Of a stretch of 64,000 bases of DNA, positions 54,527-64,000 are shown piece by piece; within the stretch, counting starts at the first letter, position 1; every line of letters starts with the position of its first letter. The stretch comes from Lineus longissimus (taxonomy: Eukaryota > Nemertea > Pilidiophora > Heteronemertea > Lineidae): assembly GCF_910592395.1 (NCBI RefSeq), contig NC_088314.1, positions 7,688,001 to 7,752,000 on the forward strand, given 5' to 3'. Below the pieces are notes generated by a model. The model had not been told where the DNA came from. It was given only the letters and a program-made list of their open reading frames with translations, and ran no database searches. The translations under genes and the position numbers were made by a program.

Positions 54527-57500
54527 AAGTAGATTGCACGAACTGTGCAAATCAATGCATGGGCAAAGACAAGGACATCCTAGGATCATCATAAAGTGTC
54601 CAGGAACACATTTATCGTGGGCTTGTGGCGCCTGAGGACTCAATTGGCGCGATCAAAGGCTGAGACAGTCTATACGAAATCCTTCGCCATACATTTTGAT
54701 AGATGTTCAAACATCGTGAGTCAACTCAAGGTGTGCTGAGTAAGCAACTGCGTTGTTTCTAGAGAGGAAAGTTGTGTATATTGCAAATATACCAGCAGCT
54801 CATTACAATCTAAGAATAACAGAACATTAGGTATCACAAAAGATGTACGGGCCAAATTTCTCCATATCCTTTGCACTTCAATTTGTTTTTTAAACAGATG
54901 TACATTTTTTATTTTTGCACATTGTTTTAGCATTCCATTATCTTATGTGTTGTTACCTAAAACTTATAGTGCCATTGCATTTCATTTGAAAGATTCAGGG
55001 AGAAAAAGCTGATTTACAAATTTGCTGATAAACATGTATTTCTACTGCCAGGTTGGTGTATGCCTGTACACCCCTTCGGTGTAGGATCAGTTGAAGCCAT
55101 GCACTGGTCAATTTAATGACAATGTTGTGTGAAAACTTTTCCAAGTGCCCTGGCATTGTGAGTTAATAACAGTGATTGTGGTCGAAGTGTAGACAATTTG
55201 ACTTTGCTGTCTGTTTAATACCGGGAAGTGTACTTGTAGGCTAGTGTTATCTTTACCTAACCAAAACAGTTGGAAGTGCTTTCTGATCTATTGCCCAAAG
55301 CTTTTTGGGGATGGGTCTTCAAAAACTTCAACGTTAGTCATCATGTGGACATTATTTTAGTAGGTGAAAAGACATACGTGTGTTGTTTTTTAAACATAGT
55401 TCTGATGGGCTATAGGGAAACCCCATGCATAAATCTACTAAGAGTAATGAAAATAAGCTCGTTCTTGGCTTCATCATTGTGTTTTGGACAAATCACAGAT
55501 GTATATGAATTTATCGTGCAGCATTTCAGCAAATGTGTCTTCAAAACAGCTAAGCATTGATTCAGATCTGTTGCATTCTATATGAGAGATAATGGTAAAG
55601 ACCGACTGACGCAGAACGACCATCATTGATTCTCGATACTCCCCGCATACCCTTTCAATTGGAGGATATCTCGAATCTCTAAGCTATTTTCCTTTATAAT
55701 TAAATGTCAACCGCATCCGAACCTCAGGGAGACTATTTTGTCTCAATGAACTGCTGGGCAAATTCAACTTCTTGACGTGATTAGGCTTTTGCCCTGGGGA
55801 AGGTTTCCAATGAGGGGAAGTCTAAAGTGGCAGGAATTTAACCTAAAGCCAATTCGACCTAACTTGCACTCGGCTTTTCATTGGAAAGATAGCAATATCC
55901 ATCGTATACAAATCTGACTTATCCTTTTTTTAATCAAAATGCAGCAGCCATGGGAATATTAAATATTTACTCTGTCTGTTCGCAAATACGTGGTTCTTTA
56001 AATAACAAGCGGCCATCGAGTCCGACGGGAGTTGTCCTGAGTTAACTGTTTCATAATAACTGCCTTCGCAAAAAACAGATCTTCTCTGTTCTGACAGATA
56101 GTTGTCTTAGCAAACACATACACGTATATTGACAGGAGAAATGACGAGCCGCAAATAGATACATTTATACCAGAAGGACTATTGCCAATATCGAAAAATA
56201 ATAACGACTGTCTCGGCGGGAATCGCCGACGCATATTGTTCTTGTCAAGGCAAATAATAGGCCAAGGCTTTTTTTCTACCGATGACCTATACTAATTTGA
56301 CCAAAAAGCAACTCTTTGCAAAACCCTACATTTATAATATATATATAATACATGTTAGTTTATAAGTACTAATAAAACTCTTAGGCTATTTCAAAGGCCT
56401 TATGTCCACCCGGTCAAAGCTAAAACATTTACTGTTTACTGTCAAATCTAACCGTAACCGTGTTACTTCACTTTTTCTTTCTCAAATAATATTTCATAAG
56501 ATAAACGAATTTCTGTTGTTATAACCCAATGATGGTTAACAGGGTCAGCTGATATCAGGCTAATGGCATGGAGATATTAACTTGATGAAATACATGTTAT
56601 ATCAGCCAGACGCAAATCATCAGTGGGAGTCTGCCCCTGCGACGAATTTAAGTTTTTCATAAAATTTTTTCAGTAGCGCTTGAAATTGAAAAGGTTATCT
56701 AAAGTCATATCGTTTCTTCGCCGAGTAGACTATACGTCTCATGGTAAAGGCATCTTTGACAGGCAGCACATCAAGGAATTCTCGATCCCATAGTTTTTGT
56801 AGTGTAATTTGTCACATTTATATATACCGGTGATGCAGAATTGCCGCTAGTTCAACCAAATATTCGATGGCAGGCATACAGGGTGGCCGAAAAAGAGAAT
56901 TTGCTCGAATCTCGTGATAATCCCAAATATAGCCCAATACTTCTTTCTACACTGTAGAGTCTATATTGTATAGAGGCTATACGTGGACTACTTTACCTTA
57001 TATTCTTCAGAGGAACAATTGATCGAACTTCGAAGACACGTTATCAAGCCACTGGCAAAATTCTGCCAAGCTTTCTTTTCTGATCAGCCATCCCTTCCTC
57101 GAGGAAAATAGTCTCATTAGCGAAAGTTAAAGGGGCCGTTTCATGTTCCTATATATTTTAGTCACGAGTCTGTCATATCGGCCAACAAAATATCAATCAA
57201 TGAAGCTTTTCAGACGACCCCCTTGAGGCAAAACATCAAAGTGTTACAACTGGAGGTAACTTAGTTTAGATTCATCGCTTCCCGTGGCTCTTCTAGGGTT
57301 TCGAGGGAGAGTGGGCGGAGGCCAGGAGGCAGCCATGCATGTTGAATGCTAATACGGGCAAGCTAAGGACGACAGCTTGTATGTTACCCACCCATAAGGA
57401 ACGCTTCAGTGGTGTGGCAAAGGATCCGGTGTTAGTACAGGAATAATCAGTTCTCCCAATTTCCGATGACTAAGTTTGACCGGAACTCACCCCAAAGTAG

Positions 57501-57531
57501 AGCTCACTGGAACATGCCGCAAAGGCGCAGA

Positions 57532-57612
57532 GCTGCTGCTGCTGCTGCTGTTCTCGTCGTCGTCGTCGTCGTCGTCGTTGTTGTTGTTGTTGTTGCTGCT
57601 GCTGCGGTTGTT
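57532..57612. repeat. compound trinucleotide microsatellite
   Basis: (GCT)n at 57532-57550 passes through ttct into (CGT)n at 57554-57577, then (TGT)n, then (TGC)n to about 57605. Four trinucleotide blocks related by single-base steps sit next to one another. Confidence 0.95.
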
Positions 57613-58507
57613 ATAGCGTATAAAGGAAGGTAATGCCTTCCTTCTTCTATAGCCCGGGTCCGTCCTTTAACATATCATCAAACTGCTCAAAGAAGCAGAA
57701 ACAAGGGAGTGTGTTATCTGTGATTGCTTCTGCTTGAATGGTCATGAGAGAGATGTCTTGTTAATGTCTTACCGCGAGATCATCAGCCTTAGACAATAGG
57801 TGATAAACTCACGTTTATATCTTCAACTATCAATATTAACACACTGCTCCAGAAGTAAGAGGAACTTTCAACTGAAGGCTTCCTTGCGCTCTGTACCAAA
57901 CAAGGCTAAATACCCCCTTCATTCAGATTATCTCGGGACACTAATGTAATGTTTTCGTTGACTATTCTATGTCATCGGAATAGTATTCCAGAGTTTTGGC
58001 AGCTTCAAAGTAATACCGTCTAACTTTAGTATGAACTCTTTGTCAAAGGTGGATACGATTTATTTGTGTGTGAGTATCGCAGATGACATGACCTTTCAGA
58101 GAAGTGGTGCTTTCTACTCGTTATTTTAGCATTTGCTTTTATTTAAAAAATTCCCATCAGGGTTCTTAGCAGCATAGTGTCGTGAGGAGATGCTTTTCCT
58201 CAGAGATGCAGCTCTATCTCGTGTCGCTTTCCAAATCGCATTAGTTTTGAACGTGAGATCGGCACATGATTGTCTCCCCGTCTTCGAAAGCAAGAGGATT
58301 AAAAAAAATTACACTTTCATCTCTTTTCCATTAACAATACAAACGAGTAAGGATACAGTCAAGTGAAAGGCTGACTAGCATCTGATTATTCCGTATTCAT
58401 ATCGGAAGGACAGCAAAGCATACGCACATGAATGCGCAATGTCAGAGGACGTGTCAGAGTAACGCTATACCATCGTAGAGATCGACGTCCGAAATGTGAT
58501 AGCTTAT

Positions 58508-58664
58508 TGTCAGCCTGTCAGCTTGCTTTGATGTGGTCCATCAGCTTGCAAGTTTGCTTAGAAGTGGTACATCTGCTCATCAGCTTGCTTTGATGTGGTA
58601 CATCAATCAGCTTGTCAGATTGATGTGGTACATCAGCTTGTCAGCTTGCTTTGGTGTGGTGCAT
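58508..58664. repeat. irregular tandem repeat with ~30-40-bp units
   Basis: Repeated tcagcttgctttgatgtggt and gtggtacatcagcttg blocks occur five or so times with small deletions and changes. Confidence 0.85.
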
Positions 58665-61664
58665 GTATATACTGTATATTTCTACCCCGGTCAATCCACT
58701 TTCAATGATGAGTGCCACTGAGGGCGACTCCTCTTCTGACAATGGCAGCTCGGGTTTCGCTAATGCGGGGTTTCCGGTTCCGTCCGTCCCTCATTAAACG
58801 AAATAAATTATCCCGGAACATGTTTTCTAATATCCGAGTAGATTTGAAATACTTAAACGATGCTATGGAAAGGCAGAATACTTTCACGCTCCGCGCTGTC
58901 TCCACCGCTGTAACGTTACCTCCTTTACGGAAATTAACTGGGTGCGTTTTCTTCCGTGGAGGAATTTGCTCTGAAACTGATGAAAGCTAAGCTCAGACTG
59001 AGGATGCAAAGGATATTTGAAAACGCAGTTTTTTCTAGGACGCACTGTCTCATCTATCTTACTGCTCAAATAATAATGAGAAGACTATACCACTCTGTAC
59101 CACTCTTACGATACGAAAAGTATTCTTATCCGCCACTACTGACAGATAACGACGAACGTTTTTTACATTTGAGGACATTCTTTTCCCAAGGGTCAAAAAA
59201 CCTACTAACCTCTGCCCCCGTCCCTCGCTATCTTTCTCTACTGTTCCACACCACATTCCATTAATACTGAAGTCCCCAGTGGTAGCCAAGTGATTGCCGG
59301 TTAAGACTTCGCCTACGCCTCGTGTCCCCATGCCGACACACCGGCAGTGAATGTCAATCCTTATGGATATACGCACAACGACGGTAGATCGGCATGCGTG
59401 TCCCTGGCCCCCTCTTCTTCACGCCCAAACGCATCAAAATATCATGATCCAAATCCCAAGATTATTACTAAATGCGAGTGTGATCCTTGGACAAGAACGA
59501 CGAGACCGAGATTCCATTCATTGATTTGATACGACTGCCTCTCCTCGCCGAGAGTTGCACCTGTGCACATTTTACAATATGCCAATTCTGGTACTACCCG
59601 ATTACTTCACCAGCCTCTTACTATGGGTTCTAACTGGAAACTCGTTAGCACTGAGCCTTGGTGCCTTTGCCTTTAAAATGTCAAAATGTGTTTGAGTGGC
59701 CAGAAATAGTGAAAATCAAATGATGCAAATCTAGTAATATCTTCGATGAGGTTCACGTCCTTTGATATAATTGAATCCTTCCCATGAAGTTGATTATAAA
59801 ATAGAAATGCTCCCTTGCCAATTACCATCAGTAACGTTACAAAGTCATTCCGCGTTCACGTGTTCTGACGTAATGGAAGTCAGTTTTTCAACTCTCCTAA
59901 TTTCACTGAATTGGCATCATGTCATAGGGAAATAGCTGTGGACTGATATATGGGTATCATTGCGTTACCAAGGTAATCACGTTCTCTAAATCAGCAAACT
60001 AGATTTTCGCGGCATTCGATGAAATATCGTTACATGTTAATCGAAATTATTACTTTACTTTAGGAATCCAACCATGCAGGAGAGTTACAAAATCGAATGA
60101 GTTTGAACTGCCGAGAAGGGCCAATGACACTGCATGTCTATACCACTCCTTTAATAGGAATTTAAAGCGAAATGACGTCATTCTATGTGCTTCGAAATTA
60201 TCCGCGCTTGGAAAAAACGTCCGGAGTTGCATACCTCTCCTGAAAAGGAATTGTTTACTGTTGACTTGAAACCTACCACGTGTAAAATGTGTGGACGTCA
60301 TAACATTGGAGAATTCATTCTGATCAAGAAATTATCTTTTTTCACAGTGACTAGGTTAGCAGAGTTCGTCTTAAAAGTTCTATCCGTCATTATGTTGAAA
60401 TCTAGTCACACAAACGCGTTTGACATTTTTTTAGTCATTCACTCTTGACAGTTCAAGACACAATGTTATACAGGTTGTGGAAAAAATTAAAGTGTGTTTT
60501 CCAAACAACTTGAGTTCAAGTATTTTAAGTTCAATCATTTGTTGGGACGATTAGATTCCTTGTGGTCATATTGGATAATTGAAAAATTTAATCAACCTGG
60601 TGAAGGATAGTTCTCTTTTTTCATTTAAACTTTTTTAGGATCGTGCAAAAAAATACTTTAGGGATAAGAAAAGCTTTTAAAGTTCCCATTAGAACCCTTC
60701 TCTGGTCCGCTGGATCGGATGGTGAAGCTGATAGCATGGTCTGAATATCTTGACCTACACATGTATAGCTTAGTGTTGTTCCCCTCTCCGGCTCTGCATT
60801 GATACTAGGTCTTCACAGTAGGGACAAACGTTCTTTTATGAAAAATTAATAGCACTGGCAATCGATAAATGTATACGCTTCTGAAATAAACAGCCTTTTC
60901 GGCCGGGCCAGCAGCAGCAGCAATCTGAAAGCTGATTTATTTTCTTTTGTTTTTTTTAATATTTGGTTTTCAATACCCGTAAGATGGAAGACTACATGTA
61001 TTGAAGTTTATCGTTTTCTGCATGCTTATTTAATGGTCGCGCACGCGGTAACTATATCTTTACAAATTACCCACTCTCATCCATATTTCTCATTTGTCAT
61101 CCGTATAGCTCATCCCCAAGCATGATTAATGAGGTTAAAATCTTCTCACTTTCAAAACGGCTAATTACCCCAATCCCCTGACTTCAGTGTGGTATGCCGG
61201 TTCTGCTAATGGTGCTATATCCGTCACCTTCTTCTAGCAGGTGATCGGGCGTGAGTGCTTTACAGGTGATCCTAACATATACATTTTTTTGCTCAGATTA
61301 TCAGGACCTTCAAGGACTAACAACAGTTACCATTCCTAACCGTCGTCAGGAATTGTGATGGCCTCATTATTACATTATCATTACATCACATTATATAGTG
61401 TATCTTTTTTTCTTCCACACCCAGTACGAACTGCTTTTCAGTTTATTGTTCATTTCCTCGAATGAGACAACGTTCAGGCAATAAACCTTTTCATTGCCTC
61501 GATTGACTGTAATTACTGCCTGTTATGACCTCTAAGTCAATAAAATATGTACTAGTGGATTACCGGCTCATATAGGACTATCAAAGATAAGTATTACCAG
61601 CTGGTATTACAGAGGCTTTCGTCCCTTGACTGCTTGATTCATCGGACTCGCTCATACACTTGGC

Positions 61665-61815
61665 CGCTGTAACGTTGTTTCCCATCTTTCCTTGTTTCCA
61701 TGTAGACATCTGGAGAGAACATGGCCTTTCTATAGGGGAAATATAGCAAAAAAACCCGTTTCAATCTGACGTCTCTTAGGTTTCCCAAACAATGAGAGAA
61801 AACACTCAAACACAT
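61665..61815 (+). repeat. dispersed repeat family, copy 3
   Basis: Shares gttgtttcccatctttcc, tgtttccatgtagacat, gcctttctataggggaaat, cccgtttcaatctgac and tttcccaaacaatgagag with the two other copies. Confidence 0.7.
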
Positions 61816-64000
61816 ATATAAAAATGTTACCTCTGGTTTCTGTGGTTCCTCTTTAGTTTGAGTTCAACTTTAAAGAAATCTATTTCGATTTCTCTTAGCT
61901 CTTAGATTCTACTGACAATTCCATCACACGGTGCAACATACAGGAACAGGTTACAAACTATCGCAATCTCTCCTCAAGACATCTTAATACGTTATACCCC
62001 GTGTATATTTCAGCTATAGAACGATAGGTATATTCCACGGGTTTACATTGAGTAGATAAGAACAACTCAGGTACTGGTATAAACACATCATATCAAAATA
62101 TAGGGTTCTTGGTCTTGTCAGTTCGCTTCTCTACAAGATAGAGTGTAATTCATAGCAGAGGCTGGGGAGATATAAATCATAAAGACAGTACAGCCTACGT
62201 AGCCTGTCAGAATCGAGATAGGTAGCAAAAAATACATGTTTTTTCCTGAATTGGTAGCTCCAGTCTAAAAGAAAAAAAATCACGTGGGGAGAGCAGTTAA
62301 AGTTAACTTTCTTCATTAGTAATTTTTGCAAAGGTGACCTGGCCTGTTCTTTAATGGCCCCCAGCGAAATCATCCTGAAGCCGCCCAAGGACGTATTTTT
62401 TGTACATATGTAGTTATGTAACTGTCTGAAATTTCGTGGTGTCAAATTTTCCATTCATCACAATATGGTCTTTCGAGAGGACAAAGTCACAACCAAAAGG
62501 CGGGGATAAGTTCGCTTTAAAGGTTAAAGCAATATACCTATCTATCGTGGTGTAGCAAACATGTCGAACACTTTTCAGCCACCCACGAAATTATTTACAG
62601 CTTTATCATGTGTTTTCTAATACCTGCGTGGAAAGAATGAGCTCATATTATATCTTCTTCCCGGATACCGCTAATGGCTCATGAATGAGTGCCGATCTTT
62701 TTCTCGGCCACTTCTCAACTAATTTACCTCTGGCATGCATGTCTGGACAAATCGAATTCTTTTTGCCAACTGCCAAGTTGATAAAGGTCGAAGTTACTAC
62801 CGAGAAGGCTACGACCAAACTGAAAACATGTAACCAAGACACTTCGCAGAGTATCCTATATCGTCATGTACATCCTGTATTACGTCAATGTACAGGACAT
62901 ACCAGATAAATTGGGTCAATTAAAAATTTCTGGCTAATTTCCAAAGGTTAACAAGGTTGGTTGTAAGATTGCTGCAACAGTCGCAATTACGAGATGCGAA
63001 AGTAGGACGTCCTCATCGGGAATGTAATTGCTATAAGTGCAAACGAATAAGTATGTGTGTAATTAGCATATGTCCGTGTTGTGACATTGGATTTTATTCT
63101 TTCTTTGTCTGGGCTCCTGACCACACTTTCGCTGTCATAGGACCGATACTAAACCCCGAGATCGAGGCCGGCGGACCAGGCTGCTGGTATGAGCCTATCT
63201 TTGCATCACTGTGCGCTATAGGTCTATCGACTTAGTGACACCGTGGTTTTCGCCGAACAACAAAAATATCATAGAACACTGTGTCCCTAGATAGTTTTTA
63301 CAGTAGTTTTCATCACTCACCGCTAAACCAACTCGAATATAGCTCCCTCCAATTTGAACATACCGGCCCATTGCAAGACACTGAGAAAAAGACATCCGTA
63401 CATCTATCCTTTTTGCTGCCCCAATGCTAGTTACAGACGGACAGACCTTTGAACAAGCGCCCTCTAATCTTACCAGTTTTGAATTTTTTTGATTGGACCA
63501 TCGAGAACGCTATCATACCATGATTACTGGTGGTAACAAGCTTAATGTTTCCTTAGCCTGGAGTCGGCTCGCTGTCGTCTTCTACAGATTAGGTTAGATT
63601 GGTGGTATGAATGTGACATTAAATGATATAAATGTCTCTGCGGACGGTACGGTCATGGCGGGTAGCAGCACTTTAGAAAGACCATGGCAACGTTGGTTGA
63701 TGGATGGAAATGCATTGACATTGCATGTACATACATGTGGGGAGGCCGTTACATTGGACGGTTAGCACTTTTGAAAAGATGTTCTGACGGCGGCGTGACG
63801 GCTGCTCATAAATCTGTATTCATTTCTGTCGCATTTGATAATTTCACCTAATAATGAAAATGTCACAGCAGCCAATAATTCTCGTACGTCGAATAGGGCC
63901 ACAAAACAAGAAAACTGAGACGCGGACAGCCATAGTAGTACTGCCGATTCACGAATTGGCAAGATCGAAGTACTGCATCGAAACCTGCAACCGCAGTCCC

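Larger units (their letters stand above)
51185..64000. other. 12.8-kb stretch without convincing genes
   Basis: I scanned both strands and saw no exon with family resemblance. The stretch is AT-rich with several tandem and dispersed repeats, listed separately. The most protein-like frame is at 52487-52702 (minus). Confidence 0.5.

Noticed and set aside
62957-63235. A 92-codon frame with several Cys pairs
   Set aside because: Composition and context look random; no motif spacing fits a known zinc fold and no splice partners are seen.

Overview
The window is nuclear DNA from a metazoan, most likely a marine invertebrate. Genes are split by many short introns with GT/AG borders, intergenic spacers are long and AT-rich, and TACATGTA-type words recur. 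I cannot fix the phylum: cephalochordate, hemichordate, echinoderm and mollusc would all fit. Coordinates for spliced genes are my own exon reconstructions. They are supported by GT/AG borders and by reading phase carried across every junction.

Layout. (1) 0-10 kb: the first exons of a CDK20-like kinase (minus, running off the left edge) lie head-to-head with a complete 18-exon cytosolic glutaminyl-tRNA synthetase gene (plus). (2) 10.3-13.6 kb: two adjacent satellite blocks, one with ~120-bp monomers arranged as 240-bp units, the other with 34-bp monomers arranged as 102-bp units. (3) 15.8-18.2 kb: a five-exon gene (minus) for a secreted or membrane endonuclease/exonuclease/phosphatase-fold protein with an apparent two-helix membrane insertion inside the catalytic fold. 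(4) 18.9-22.4 kb: a complete KLHL10-like BTB-BACK-Kelch gene (plus), divergent from the previous gene. (5) 23.8-25.8 kb: a large minus-strand exon for an unrecognised, mostly disordered protein. (6) 25.8-34.1 kb: no gene recognised, with one long direct repeat. (7) 34.1-37.2 kb: a young palindromic element (two ~1.07-kb inverted arms rich in G/C hairpins) next to a Helitron 3' fragment that keeps the helicase C-terminus, the terminal hairpin and the CTAG end. (8) 37.5-39.8 kb: five exons of a CmcI-type (cephalosporin hydroxylase / rhamnosyl O-methyltransferase family) SAM-dependent methyltransferase. (9) 40.4-47.9 kb: a complete 14-exon CLCA gene (minus). (10) 49.8-51.2 kb: a small secreted His-rich EF-hand protein gene. 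(11) 51.2-64 kb: no convincing gene, but several tandem and dispersed repeats.

The genes do not form a pathway. CDK20 and QARS1 are housekeeping or ciliary-cycle genes and KLHL10 is a Cullin-3 adaptor. The CLCA protein, the EF-hand protein and the endonuclease-fold protein all carry signal peptides and act at or outside the cell surface. The most unusual items are the palindromic element beside the Helitron end, the membrane-interrupted endonuclease fold, and the bacterial-type methyltransferase family in an intron-bearing animal gene.
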